DNA of 64,000 nt from Anaerotignum sp. MSJ-24 (GTDB lineage Bacteria > Bacillota > Clostridia > Lachnospirales > Anaerotignaceae), in the NCBI RefSeq assembly GCF_018918145.1, contig NZ_JAHLPX010000007.1, forward strand, positions 495,078-559,077. Direction: 5' to 3'. The notes under the pieces are model-generated. The model was not told the origin of the DNA. It saw only the letters and a program-made list of their open reading frames with translations, and made no database searches. Positions within the stretch are counted from its first letter, which is position 1, and every line of letters starts with the position of its first letter. This document shows positions 25,838-35,338 of this stretch, one piece after another. A program made the translations under genes and the position numbers.

Positions 25838-26779
25838 ATGTTTTTAAACCGTAAGGATTTTCTCGGTATAAGGGATCTTTCAGCCGAAGAGCTGCATTAT
25901 ATTCTTAAAACAGCCGAAACGATGAAGTTTGTTCTTAACCAGAAAAATAAAAAAGTCCCGCATTTAATGGGCAAATCAGTAATTATTCTTTTCTATGATG
26001 CCAGTGCGAGAGCAAAGCTTTCTTATGAGCTTGCGGCACAGCATTTGAGTGCCAATGTTGTTGATATGATGGCGTCCTCTTCAAGCGAAAAAAAGGAACG
26101 TCTTCAGGATATGGGCCAGCTTATTGACCAGATGGGTGCGGATTTCATTATTTTAAGACACCCTATGTCCGGTGCGGCAAGACTGCTTGCTGACAGCGTT
26201 AAGGCATCGGTTATAAATGCCGGTGACGGATATAACGAAAACCCGGGACAGTCGCTTCTTGATTTGCTTACTATAAAGGAGAGCAAGGGCGGCTTTGAAG
26301 GACTTAAGGTAACTATAATAGGCGATATTTTCCACAGCCGTATTGCAAAGAGCAACATCTGGGGACTTACAAAGCTCGGTGCAGAGGTTTCCGTATCAGG
26401 CCCGACAACGCTTATTCCTAAAAATCTTGAGGATTTCGGCGTAAGAGTATGCCTTGATCCGAGAGATGCGGTCAGCGGAGCGGATGTAGTGCTTTCCACA
26501 AGAATTTTTGATGAAGTAGAAAGAGATAATCTTCTGCCGTCCATGGACGAATACAGAAGTATGTTTATAATAGATGAAAATTTGATGAAGTATGCCAAAA
26601 AGGACGCAATAGTTATGCACCCCGGACAGATAAACAGAGGTGTTGAGGTGGCAACAAGCGTTGTGAACGGCAGTCAGTGCATTGTAAACGACCAGATTGC
26701 CAACAGCGTTGCGGTCAGAATGGCTATGCTTTACATACTTTCGCAGATAGGAGGCGGCCTTAGTGAGGCTTTTGATTAA
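25838..26779 (+). CDS. Aspartate carbamoyltransferase-like protein, active site degraded
   Basis: A 313-residue protein with the ATCase fold throughout (NAGDGYNENPGQSLLDLLTI, IIGDIFHSRIAKSN, MHPGQINRGVEV). Key residues are changed. The carbamoyl-phosphate loop PSTRTR reads ASARAK (about 55-60), so both phosphate-binding Thr are Ala. The catalytic His of HPTQ is Asn (NPGQ, about 135). The Gln after the third Arg (RxQ) is lost, and HPxPxNRG reads HPGQINRG. GTG 25826 is an alternative start; ATG 25838 suits the GGGAG spacing. It overlaps the dihydroorotase-like gene by 17 bases. Loss of carbamoylation is inference; a structural or regulatory role is possible. Confidence 0.82.
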   Translation: MFLNRKDFLGIRDLSAEELHYILKTAETMKFVLNQKNKKVPHLMGKSVIILFYDASARAKLSYELAAQHLSANVVDMMASSSSEKKERLQDMGQLIDQMGADFIILRHPMSGAARLLADSVKASVINAGDGYNENPGQSLLDLLTIKESKGGFEGLKVTIIGDIFHSRIAKSNIWGLTKLGAEVSVSGPTTLIPKNLEDFGVRVCLDPRDAVSGADVVLSTRIFDEVERDNLLPSMDEYRSMFIIDENLMKYAKKDAIVMHPGQINRGVEVATSVVNGSQCIVNDQIANSVAVRMAMLYILSQIGGGLSEAFD

Positions 26780-28034
26780 AAACGGAATTGTTGTTTCCGA
26801 GGAGCTGGGCGGAGAAAAAAAGGCCGACATTCTTATCGAGAATGACAAGATAATTAAAATTGCGGAGCAGATTGATGACGAAAATGATCAGGTGCTTGAT
26901 GTGGAAGGACTTTATGTTCTTCCAGGCTTTATTGATATGCACTGCGCCGTATGCGATCCGGGACACGAAAGCGTCGAGGATATAGAAACAGTGTCAATGA
27001 GTGCCGCCGCCGGAGGCTTTACCACAATAACGGCACAGCCGGATACACAGCCGGCGGTTGATAACAAAACCGTTGTTGAATACATAATAACAAAAAGCAA
27101 GGAATACGCAGATGTAAATATACTGCCTTACGGAAGCATGACTCTCGGCTGTAAGGGCGAGCGTATTTCCGAAATAGGTGAAATGGTTCATGCCGGAATA
27201 GTCGGTATTGCGGACGGCGACCTTACTGTCGGAAATGCGGAAATAATGCGTAATATTTTTGTGTATTCAAAAATGTTTGATATGCCCGTAATAACACATT
27301 GTGAGGATATGGCGCTGTCGGGCAAAGGAGTTATAAACGAAGGAAGAGTTTCAACACAGCTCGGGCTTTTGGGAATACCGAGAGAGGCTGAGGATATAAT
27401 TGTTGCAAGAAATATCGTTCTTGCGGAAAACGCCGGAGCAAGACTGCATATCGCACATGTGAGCACTAAGGGTGCTGTAAGACTGATAAGAGCTGCGAAA
27501 AAGAGAGGCGTCAATCTTACCTGCGATACATGCCCGCATTATTTTACCGTAACCGAAGATGTGGCTATGAACTATAACACCTATGCAAAGGTAATTCCTC
27601 CGCTCAGAACAGACAGCGATATTAAAGCGATTGCGGAAGGTGTTGCGGACGGAACCATTGATGTTATTTCTTCAGGCCATGCACCGACAAGAAAAGAGTT
27701 TAAGCAGAGAGAGTTCGACACTGCGGCTTACGGAATATCCGCTTTGGAAACGGCCTTTGCACTGAGCTATACAGAGCTGGTCAAAAACGGAGTTATAACG
27801 ATGAGCGAGCTTGTGAACAGGCTTTCCGAAAAGCCGGCTAAGGTGCTCGGACTTAACACAAAGGGAAAGCTTGCGGTCGGATATGATGCAGATATTACCA
27901 TTGCAGACTGTGGCGAAGAATATGTTATTGATGCGGAAAAATTTTATTCCAAAGCAAAATTTACGCCCGTACACGGAAGAAAGGTGTGCGGAAGGATAAA
28001 GCATACAATGGTCGGAGGAAAAATCATAATCTGA
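26763..28034 (+). CDS. Dihydroorotase-like amidohydrolase, metal site degraded
   Basis: A 423-residue type I dihydroorotase-like protein (VLPGFIDMH, AAAGGFTTI, VITHCED, LHIAHVST). The HxH and substrate Arg motif DxHVHLR reads DMHCAVC, so the second metal His and the Arg are absent. The substrate Asn of MPNTxP reads QPDTQP, and the catalytic Asp of TDHAPH is Gly (SSGHAPT). GTG start behind AGGAGG, overlapping the ATCase-like gene. It resembles the idea of the non-catalytic PyrC' partners of class A ATCases in Pseudomonas, but here the ATCase-like partner looks inactive too. It may bind or hydrolyse something else. Confidence 0.82.
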   Translation: MRLLIKNGIVVSEELGGEKKADILIENDKIIKIAEQIDDENDQVLDVEGLYVLPGFIDMHCAVCDPGHESVEDIETVSMSAAAGGFTTITAQPDTQPAVDNKTVVEYIITKSKEYADVNILPYGSMTLGCKGERISEIGEMVHAGIVGIADGDLTVGNAEIMRNIFVYSKMFDMPVITHCEDMALSGKGVINEGRVSTQLGLLGIPREAEDIIVARNIVLAENAGARLHIAHVSTKGAVRLIRAAKKRGVNLTCDTCPHYFTVTEDVAMNYNTYAKVIPPLRTDSDIKAIAEGVADGTIDVISSGHAPTRKEFKQREFDTAAYGISALETAFALSYTELVKNGVITMSELVNRLSEKPAKVLGLNTKGKLAVGYDADITIADCGEEYVIDAEKFYSKAKFTPVHGRKVCGRIKHTMVGGKIII

Positions 28035-28056
28035 CATTATTGATTGAGGTGTGCCG

Positions 28057-31000
28057 ATGTATTTAAAGGAACTGGATTTACAAGGCTTTAAATCCTTCCC
28101 TGAGAAGGTAAGGCTTGAATTTAATAAAGGAATTACAGCCGTAGTAGGTCCCAACGGAAGCGGAAAAAGCAATATTTCCGATGCGGTTAGATGGGTTCTT
28201 GGCGAACAGCGTGCAAAAAGCCTTCGTGGTGGAAAAATGGAGGACGTTATATTTGCCGGAACAGCTAACAGAAAGCCTGTCGGCTTTGCCGAGGTTTCAA
28301 TGACGGTGGATAATTCAGACAAAAAAATTCCTGTTGATTATACGGAAATAAAGATAACAAGGCGTGTTTATCGCTCCGGCGAAAGCAGTTATTCCATAAA
28401 TGGTGTGGAATGCCGTCTTAAGGACATATACGAGCTTTTTATGGATACCGGTATAGGTCGTGACGGATACAGCATTATCGGACAGGGCAAGATAGACGAG
28501 ATACTCTCCAATAAATCCGAGGACAGACGAAGACTTTTTGAAGAGGCCGCCGGAATAGTTAAATATAAAAACAGAAGAACCGAGGCAGAAACAAAGCTTG
28601 AGCGTGAACAGCAGAACCTTATCAGAATTACCGATATAATAAGCGAGATAGAGTCCAAAATAGGGCCTCTCGAAAAACAGGCAGAGAAGGCTAAAAAATA
28701 TCTTGAGCTGTATGCACAGCTTAAGGAGGCTGATATTCAGCTTTTCAGAATAAACGGACAGAAGATTGAAAGCGAAGTGTCAAAAACCGAAGAGCTTGTA
28801 AAATCCGTAAATGAAAATATAGCTTTAAATGAAAATAACCTTGAAAAATTCAAGGCTGACAGCGAAAGCATAAAGGAGCAGACAGAAAGGCTTAATTCCG
28901 ATACGGAGGAGCTCAACCGAATGCTTACCGAGCTTGCCGCAGAAATAGAAAAAAACGAAGGCATAAGCCTTCTTACACAGGAACAGATAAAAAATCTGGA
29001 GGAAACGGTACTTCGACTGAATACAGAAAAAAATGAGGCAGCCGAAAAAACGGCGGCGGCTTTGGCAGAGACCGAAAAATATCGTGCCCAGATAATAAAC
29101 ATAAATAATGAAACAGAGCTGTTAAACAGCCAGCTTTCCGAAAAGGAAAATTTCCTCGGAATTATGCTTAATAAAGAAAATGAGCATGAGAAAAAAATAG
29201 AAGAGATTAAAGCCGACGTAATTGAAAAAATCAAGATTTCGGCTGACTTAAAAAGTAACTGCGAAAGAATAAAGCTTATGCTCGAGCAGTTTGAGGCAAG
29301 AAAAAGCCGAATAGACAGTGACAGAGCCGAAAATGCCGAAAGGCTTGACGAAATAAAGAAAAGATTTTCCGAGCTTAACGAAAAAAGCGAGCAGGCGGAA
29401 GAGGATATTCTTGAATTAAGGAAAGAGCTTGACAGAAACGAAGCTAAACAGCAGAGTATAAAAAATACGATAGAAACACTCCGTAAAAGTTTTGAGGAAA
29501 AGAATAAAAGCCTTACGGAAAAACAGTCAAGACTTCGTGTTCTTACAGATATGGAGCGTGAGCATGACGGATATTATAAATCCGTAAAGGCGGTTTTACA
29601 GCTTAAGGATAACGGAGATAAGGCCTTCGGCGGAGTTCATGGTGCTGTTGCGGAGCTTTTGAAAACCGATGCAAAATACGAAACTGCCATTGAAACGGCT
29701 TTGGGCGGAAGTATGCAGTCCATAGTTGTGAATAACGAAAATGATGCAAAGACGGCTGTAAATTATCTGAAAAGCCGTCAGCTCGGAAGGGCAACCTTCC
29801 TTCCTATCGCAACGGTTAAGGGAAGAACCTTCGGAAACGAAAAGGATAGTATACTTCGGGAAAATGGCGTTGTTGCGGCGGCGTCTGATCTCGTTAAGTA
29901 TGATGAAAAATACAAAGGCATTGTGGAAAGTCTTTTGGGCAGAATTGTCGTTATGGACAACATGGATAATGCCATTGTATTTGCAAGAAAATATAAACAG
30001 AGCCACAGAATAGTTACGCTTGAAGGCGATGTATTTATGCCCGGCGGTGCAATAACCGGCGGTAGTTCCGGCAGAAAAGGCAGCAGTGTTTTTTCGAGAA
30101 AACGTGAAATGGACGGTATCAAATCAGAAATTGATGCTTTGATGACTGCCTGCAAAAATCTTCGTGCGGAAGGCGGACAGCGTTCACAGGAGTTAAAGAA
30201 GCTTGCCGAAAGAGAAAATGAGCTTAAGGAAGAAATAAACGAAATAAATATTTCAAAAATTACGGCATTAAAGGAGCTTGAAAGCGTCAATAATTCCGTA
30301 AAAGAGCTTGAATACAGAATTAAGCTTATCGATATAGAAAAAACACAGCTTACCGAGCAGAACGACAGTGCGAAAAACGATTTTGATAATGCACAGAAGG
30401 AGCTTGGCGAGCTTGAAAGCACTATTGCCGAAACAGAAAAAATGCTTGATAATTTCAGACATTCGGCTGAGGACAGCAAGAGCGGAAGAACAAGCCTTTC
30501 TGACGAAATAACGGCACTTAAGGTAAAGCTTTCGTCCATTGAGGCACAGAAAAAAGGCTTTGAGGAGAGTATTTCCCGTATCAATGCGGAAAACAAAAAG
30601 CTTATTGAAACCACAAAAAATGCCGACGGGGCAATAGAAAATGCTCTTGCGGAAAAAGCCGAAAAGGAAAAAATGCTTGCCGAAACCGCAGAAAAAACCG
30701 AAAAACTTCGTGAACAGAAGACCGAAAAGGACGGCACACTTGCGGAAACACTGGAAAGCCGCAGAGGTGCGGCACAAAAGCTGGAAACAATAGAAAAAAA
30801 TGTCGAAAACTGCCGTGAAACAATACTCAAATACAAAAATGAGCTTGTAAGGCTTGAAACAAAGTCGGAAAAGCTCGAGGAGGATAAAAAACGCCTTTTC
30901 GACAGTATGTGGGACAATTACGAAATTACATATCCGGAGGCATTGAAATATCCCGAAACAGACGCTTCTGCCGGAGAGCTTTCAAAGAATGCTTCGGAAT

Positions 31001-31638
31001 TGAGAGGAAGTATAAGAACTCTGGGAACGGTCAATGTAAATGCTGTTGAGGAATATACCGAAACGAGAGATCGTTATGAATTCCTCACAAAGCAGAAGGA
31101 GGATATAATACAGGCAGAGGAAAAGCTGAAAACCATAATCAAGGATTTGTCTTCTCTTATGGAAAAGCAGTTCAGGGAAAAGCTTGAAATTATATCGGAC
31201 AACTTCAATGATGTTTTTAGAGAAATGTTCGGAGGCGGACAGGCATATCTTAAGCTTGCCGAAGAGGACAATGTTCTGGATTCTGGAATAGATATTATTG
31301 CACAGCCGCCCGGAAAGACCTTGCAGTCAATGATGCTGCTTTCCGGTGGAGAAAGAGCGCTTACGGCAATAGCCATATTGTTCTCGATACTCAAGATGAA
31401 GCCGTCGCCGTTCTGTATACTGGACGAAATCGAGGCCGCACTTGATGATGCAAACGTACTGCGTTTCGGTGATTATTTGCAGAGATTTTCGAACGAAACA
31501 CAGTTTATTGTTATCACTCACAGAAAGGGTACTATGGAGGCCGCAGATGTGCTTTACGGCGTAACAATGCAGGAGGCCGGTGTTTCCAAAATAGTATCGG
31601 TTAAGTTTGATGAGGCTGTAAGGGATAACGCAATATAA
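28057..31638 (+). CDS. smc: Chromosome segregation ATPase SMC
   Basis: An 1193-residue condensin ATPase. N-terminal Walker A VVGPNGSGKSNISDA (about 31), two long coiled coils (about 170-500 and 670-1000) around a hinge (about 510-660, with GGVHGAVAELL and MPGGAITGGSS), and a C-terminal head with the signature LLSGGERALTAIA and Walker B FCILDEIEAALDD. GTG 28051 is in frame, but GAGG spacing favours ATG 28057. ftsY follows, as in many Firmicutes. Confidence 0.97.
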   Translation: MYLKELDLQGFKSFPEKVRLEFNKGITAVVGPNGSGKSNISDAVRWVLGEQRAKSLRGGKMEDVIFAGTANRKPVGFAEVSMTVDNSDKKIPVDYTEIKITRRVYRSGESSYSINGVECRLKDIYELFMDTGIGRDGYSIIGQGKIDEILSNKSEDRRRLFEEAAGIVKYKNRRTEAETKLEREQQNLIRITDIISEIESKIGPLEKQAEKAKKYLELYAQLKEADIQLFRINGQKIESEVSKTEELVKSVNENIALNENNLEKFKADSESIKEQTERLNSDTEELNRMLTELAAEIEKNEGISLLTQEQIKNLEETVLRLNTEKNEAAEKTAAALAETEKYRAQIININNETELLNSQLSEKENFLGIMLNKENEHEKKIEEIKADVIEKIKISADLKSNCERIKLMLEQFEARKSRIDSDRAENAERLDEIKKRFSELNEKSEQAEEDILELRKELDRNEAKQQSIKNTIETLRKSFEEKNKSLTEKQSRLRVLTDMEREHDGYYKSVKAVLQLKDNGDKAFGGVHGAVAELLKTDAKYETAIETALGGSMQSIVVNNENDAKTAVNYLKSRQLGRATFLPIATVKGRTFGNEKDSILRENGVVAAASDLVKYDEKYKGIVESLLGRIVVMDNMDNAIVFARKYKQSHRIVTLEGDVFMPGGAITGGSSGRKGSSVFSRKREMDGIKSEIDALMTACKNLRAEGGQRSQELKKLAERENELKEEINEINISKITALKELESVNNSVKELEYRIKLIDIEKTQLTEQNDSAKNDFDNAQKELGELESTIAETEKMLDNFRHSAEDSKSGRTSLSDEITALKVKLSSIEAQKKGFEESISRINAENKKLIETTKNADGAIENALAEKAEKEKMLAETAEKTEKLREQKTEKDGTLAETLESRRGAAQKLETIEKNVENCRETILKYKNELVRLETKSEKLEEDKKRLFDSMWDNYEITYPEALKYPETDASAGELSKNASELRGSIRTLGTVNVNAVEEYTETRDRYEFLTKQKEDIIQAEEKLKTIIKDLSSLMEKQFREKLEIISDNFNDVFREMFGGGQAYLKLAEEDNVLDSGIDIIAQPPGKTLQSMMLLSGGERALTAIAILFSILKMKPSPFCILDEIEAALDDANVLRFGDYLQRFSNETQFIVITHRKGTMEAADVLYGVTMQEAGVSKIVSVKFDEAVRDNAI

Positions 31639-31660
31639 TAATTACGGAGGTAATAACTAT

Positions 31661-33028
31661 ATGGGATTTTTTGATTTCCTTAAGGGAGCGGAATACAGAA
31701 ATAAAGAGGAAGATGTAAAGACAGAGGAAACCAATGCAGAGGAAAGCGTTGAGCAGATCGTGCATGAGGTTGCTGACGAGATAGAGGAAGAAACAAACGA
31801 GCCTGTTTCCGACGAGGTCGTTTCCGAGGTCGTTGAAAACGTAACACAGATTGAAAACGAAATAAATGATGATGTTACCGAGCATGTGAACAATCCGGAG
31901 GCTTTTGAAGAGGAAGAATCCGAAGAGATTGAAGAGGAAACATCGGAAGAAGCAACAGAGGAAGAACAGCCGGAGGAAGCCAACGAAGAGGCAGTCGAAG
32001 AAGCTGAAACTGAAGAAACAGTTGAAGAAACTGAGAATGAAGAGGAAGAAACAGAAGAGTCCGATACGGAGGAAAATGGCGAAGTTGAAGATGAACAGCC
32101 GGAAGAAGAGCATAAGCTTGGATTTTTTGCAAGACTTAAACTCGGGCTTGAAAAGACAAAGAAAAATATATTCGGCGGAATCGAATCGGTTCTCGGCGGC
32201 TTTACAAAGATTGATGATGACCTTTTTGATGAGCTTGAAGAGGCACTTATAATGGCAGACCTCGGTGTTGATACAACACTTAAGGTAATAGAAAACCTTA
32301 AAAAGCGTGTAAAAAAAGAGCACGCAGAGGATCCGGCACTTATAACGGGTATGCTCCAGGACGAAATTGCCGAAATACTTGTGGAAGGTGCAGAGGAAGA
32401 GTTTAAGATTGTACCGCCTACGGTTATTCTCGTTATCGGTGTAAACGGAGTAGGAAAGACAACAACAATAGGCAAGCTTGCGGCTAATTATAAGGCAGAA
32501 GGCAAAAGCGTTATGCTTGCCGCAGCCGATACATTCCGTGCAGCAGCCATTGACCAGCTTAAAATATGGGGTGAACGTTCCGGCGTCGATGTAATATGCC
32601 ATGAGGAAAATTCCGATCCGGCGGCAGTTGTTTTTGATGCGGTAAATGCCGCAAAGAACCGTAAGACCGATGTACTTATATGCGATACGGCAGGCAGACT
32701 TCATAATAAGAAGAACCTTATGGACGAGCTCAAGAAAATAGCCAGAGTAATCGGAAGAGAATATCCCGAGGCAAACACAGAGGTATTCCTTGTTCTTGAC
32801 GCAACAACCGGACAGAATGCTTTACAGCAGGCAAAGCTGTTTAATGAAGTTGCGGATATTACGGGGCTTATACTTACAAAGCTTGACGGTACCGCAAAGG
32901 GCGGTATAGTAATAGCAATCAAAAATGAGCTTAATATACCGGTAAGATATATCGGTGTAGGCGAAGGCATTGCGGATTTACAGGAATTCAATCCTTCGGA
33001 ATTTGCAAAGGCATTATTTGAAAAATAA
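31661..33028 (+). CDS. ftsY: Signal recognition particle receptor FtsY with long acidic N-terminus
   Basis: A 455-residue SRP receptor GTPase. Residues 1-150 form a very acidic Glu/Thr/Val-rich region, probably for membrane association; the NG domain follows (about 155-455). G1 is [15 protein letters not shown], with [22 protein letters not shown] and [11 protein letters not shown]. It works with Ffh (35703) in co-translational targeting. The acidic extension resembles that of E. coli FtsY in kind, longer than in many Firmicutes. Confidence 0.96.
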   Translation: MGFFDFLKGAEYRNKEEDVKTEETNAEESVEQIVHEVADEIEEETNEPVSDEVVSEVVENVTQIENEINDDVTEHVNNPEAFEEEESEEIEEETSEEATEEEQPEEANEEAVEEAETEETVEETENEEEETEESDTEENGEVEDEQPEEEHKLGFFARLKLGLEKTKKNIFGGIESVLGGFTKIDDDLFDELEEALIMADLGVDTTLKVIENLKKRVKKEHAEDPALITGMLQDEIAEILVEGAEEEFKIVPPTVILVIGVNGVGKTTTIGKLAANYKAEGKSVMLAAADTFRAAAIDQLKIWGERSGVDVICHEENSDPAAVVFDAVNAAKNRKTDVLICDTAGRLHNKKNLMDELKKIARVIGREYPEANTEVFLVLDATTGQNALQQAKLFNEVADITGLILTKLDGTAKGGIVIAIKNELNIPVRYIGVGEGIADLQEFNPSEFAKALFEK

Positions 33029-33042
33029 ATAAAATTAAAACA

Positions 33043-33083
33043 GTCTCGGATTTTGGATAATCATTTTCCGAGACTTATTTTTT
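33043..33083. terminator. Bidirectional terminator between ftsY and the LysR gene
   Basis: Stem GTCTCGGA / TCCGAGAC with a 16-base loop, then TTATTTTTTG; the minus side ends TGTTTTAATTTTA. It serves two convergent genes. Confidence 0.8.
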
Positions 33084-33088
33084 GTTTT

Positions 33089-33976
33089 TTACATTCTGTA
33101 TTTTTTTATTCTGCGGAACATTTCGGTGTAGTATTTATAATATATGCTGTTTTTACGCCATATGAAATAAAAATCATGGTGTACGGGAAAATCTCTCAGC
33201 GGTATTTTTTTGAGCCGTCCTTCCGCAATATCCTCACGCACAGCCTCTTCATATATAAATGTAATTCCACAATTATTAATGACCATGTCCTTAATGACAT
33301 TTATGTTGTTTATGACAGCAACCGATTTAAAATCCTCGACCTTAAAATTTCTTTCGTGAAGATAACGCTCAAAAATCTCCCTTGAACCTGAGCCGGGTTC
33401 ACGTATAATAAGACGCTCGTTTATGTAGTCGGCAATATTGGTTGTTCTGCCATCAAGATTAAATTCGCCGGAGCATACACCTATGAAGTTTTCATGGGAA
33501 AATATGAGCGAGTCATATTCGGATTTCGGGAAATAGCCTTCAACAAGGGCAAAATCCAAATCTCCGGTAACGAGCATATCACAAATATCCTTTGTGTCGG
33601 CAACAATCAGCTTTACGTTAAGGTCGGGATTTTCCTTGAGATAATCGGCAATAAAGCCTTTTATGGCAAAGCCGCCTATTGTCAGTGTTGCACCGAGCCT
33701 AAGCTCCTGCTTTTGTGTGCCATATGTGCTCAGCTTATCACGAAGATAGATGTCGTCATGGCGCATGGTAAGAGCTGCAGAACGCAGATATTCGCCGGCC
33801 TCGGTAAGATGGAGCTTTTTTCCCTGATAGACGAAAAGCTTGGTGCCGTAATAATCCTCGATATAATGTATATGCTGTGATACGGCAGGCTGTGTTATAT
33901 TGAGCTTCTGTGATGCTTTGGTAAAGTTCATACATTCGCAGACGGCGAGAAAGGTTTCCATTCTGAAATCGAGCAA
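33089..33976 (-). CDS. LysR-family transcriptional regulator
   Basis: A 295-residue regulator with an N-terminal HTH (LDFRMETFLAVCECMNFTKASQKLNITQPAVSQHIHYIEDYYGTKLF) and a substrate-binding domain. An in-frame ATG at 34006 exists, but AAGAGGTGA lies 5-6 bases before TTG 33976, which gives the standard LysR N-terminus. It is divergent from the siroheme/Fe-S protein gene, the usual LysR-target arrangement; CysL/CysB-like control of sulfur reduction is inference. Confidence 0.88.
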   Translation of the reverse strand: MLDFRMETFLAVCECMNFTKASQKLNITQPAVSQHIHYIEDYYGTKLFVYQGKKLHLTEAGEYLRSAALTMRHDDIYLRDKLSTYGTQKQELRLGATLTIGGFAIKGFIADYLKENPDLNVKLIVADTKDICDMLVTGDLDFALVEGYFPKSEYDSLIFSHENFIGVCSGEFNLDGRTTNIADYINERLIIREPGSGSREIFERYLHERNFKVEDFKSVAVINNINVIKDMVINNCGITFIYEEAVREDIAEGRLKKIPLRDFPVHHDFYFIWRKNSIYYKYYTEMFRRIKKYRM

Positions 33977-34112
33977 AAAATCACCTCTTAATACTATATT
34001 TTGCATAACTGAAATTTTATAAAATGATTTTGCAGAAATGACGATTGATATAACTATAATATAAATTTATTGTTAGATAAAAATAAATAATTTTATAATA
34101 TTATAAAGTGGT

Positions 34113-34121
34113 GCTATAATT
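34113..34121 (+). promoter_or_regulatory. Extended -10 promoter of the siroheme/Fe-S protein
   Basis: TGCTATAAT (TATAAT 34116-34121) with a 105-base leader. The A/T-rich leader contains TATATAGGGGTATGTATA near 34179-34196, which could be part of a regulator site. Confidence 0.5.
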
Positions 34122-34225
34122 ATGTCAATACCGATTAAAACCATTATAAACAGTGGATTTACGGGATTTACCGAAATATATATAGGGGTATGTATATTCA
34201 GGTAAGGTTTAAGGAGGATATACTA

Positions 34226-35164
34226 ATGGAAAACGAAAGAGTATTAACACAGGACGAAATCAAAAGCGTAAAAGGCAGAGGATTTCTTAACCAGAAGGGT
34301 ACGGATAAATTCAATGCCAGAGTGGTAACGGTAAACGGAAAAATAACATCGGAGCAGTGCAGAGCTCTTGCCGATGCGGCAGACGAGTTCGGCTCAGGCG
34401 AAGTTGCTTTCACAACAAGACTTTCGGCAGAGGTACAGGGAATTCCCTTTGATAAGATTGACGCATTCTGCGAAAGTATTGGCAAGGTAGGTCTTGAGGC
34501 AGGCGGCACAGGCCCCAAAGTAAGACCTATTGTTTCATGTAAGGGTACAACATGCCAGTATGGTCTTTGCGATACATATGCACTTTCCGAGAAGGTTCAT
34601 AAGATTTTCTATAAGGGCTATGGCTCTGTTAAGCTTCCGCATAAGTTTAAAATTGCAGTTGGTGGTTGTCCAAATAACTGCGTAAAGCCCAATCTTAATG
34701 ATGTTGGCATAAGCGGAAGAAGAATACCTCAGTTCAATGCTGATAAATGTAAGGGATGTAAGGTATGTGCGGTAGAAAAGGCTTGTCCCGTACATGTTCC
34801 TCATGTGGAAAACGGAAAGCTTGTTATTCCCGAAGAATCATGCAACAAATGCGGACGTTGTGTAGGCAAGTGTCCATTCGGTTCAATCGAAGACGGTGTT
34901 TACGGCTATGCGGTAATCATCGGCGGTCGTTGGGGCAAGAGAGTTGCACAAGGCAGACAGCTTACAAAAATATTCACAAGTGAGCAGGAGGTTCTTGAGG
35001 TTGTTGAAAAGGCACTCCTTTTCTTCAAGGATCAGGGCAAAGACGGAGAGCGTTTCAATGATACAATAAACAGACTTGGTTTTGAATATGTTGAGGAACA
35101 GCTCATGGGTGATGATCTTCTTAAACGTAAGGAAGAAATCATTGCGGCAGAGCTTAAAAAATAA
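34226..35164 (+). CDS. Stand-alone sulfite reductase-like siroheme/[4Fe-4S] protein with inserted ferredoxin
   Basis: A 312-residue protein of the nitrite/sulfite reductase family. It has an N-terminal ferredoxin-like half domain (about 20-85), the Cys region SCKGTTCQYGLC with VGGCPNNC (siroheme-[4Fe-4S] ligands), and an inserted two-cluster ferredoxin (CKGCKVCAVEKACP and CNKCGRCVGKCP, about 177-230). It resembles the AsrC subunit of anaerobic sulfite reductase, but asrA and asrB are absent nearby. ATG 34226 is set by AAGGAGG at 34211. The substrate may be sulfite or another small oxyanion; not decidable here. Confidence 0.82.
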   Translation: MENERVLTQDEIKSVKGRGFLNQKGTDKFNARVVTVNGKITSEQCRALADAADEFGSGEVAFTTRLSAEVQGIPFDKIDAFCESIGKVGLEAGGTGPKVRPIVSCKGTTCQYGLCDTYALSEKVHKIFYKGYGSVKLPHKFKIAVGGCPNNCVKPNLNDVGISGRRIPQFNADKCKGCKVCAVEKACPVHVPHVENGKLVIPEESCNKCGRCVGKCPFGSIEDGVYGYAVIIGGRWGKRVAQGRQLTKIFTSEQEVLEVVEKALLFFKDQGKDGERFNDTINRLGFEYVEEQLMGDDLLKRKEEIIAAELKK

Positions 35165-35180
35165 TAAATGAGTTAAATCA

Positions 35181-35216
35181 AGCCGTTTTGCCGGATATTG
35201 AGCAAAACGGCTTTTT
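35181..35216 (+). terminator. Terminator of the siroheme/Fe-S protein gene
   Basis: Stem AGCCGTTTTGC / GCAAAACGGCT, then TTTTTAAAT. Confidence 0.92.
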
Positions 35217-35249
35217 AAATAAAAAATTCATTTTGTAAAGTAAAAATGC

Positions 35250-35278
35250 TTGACAAACTATACGCATTATATTAGAAT
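35250..35278 (+). promoter_or_regulatory. Promoter of the ylxM-ffh operon
   Basis: TTGACA (35250-35255), 17-base spacer, TAGAAT (35273-35278). A GTAAAGT / ACTTTAC hairpin (35286-35305) lies at the start of the transcript, and GTAAAGTAAAA (35235-35245) lies just above the -35. Confidence 0.78.
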
Positions 35279-35338
35279 ATCACAGGTAAAGTTATTTTAC
35301 TTTACAGCCGTAAGCTGAAAGCACTGCGGAGGTATAGA

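Noticed and set aside
29778..30917. Long open frame of 379 codons on the minus strand inside smc
   Set aside because: A Ser/Phe-rich mirror of the coiled-coil codons of smc, without a family match; a shadow frame.
31657..32704. Long minus-strand frames inside ftsY
   Set aside because: Low-complexity Ser- or Cys/Phe-rich mirrors of the acidic FtsY extension.
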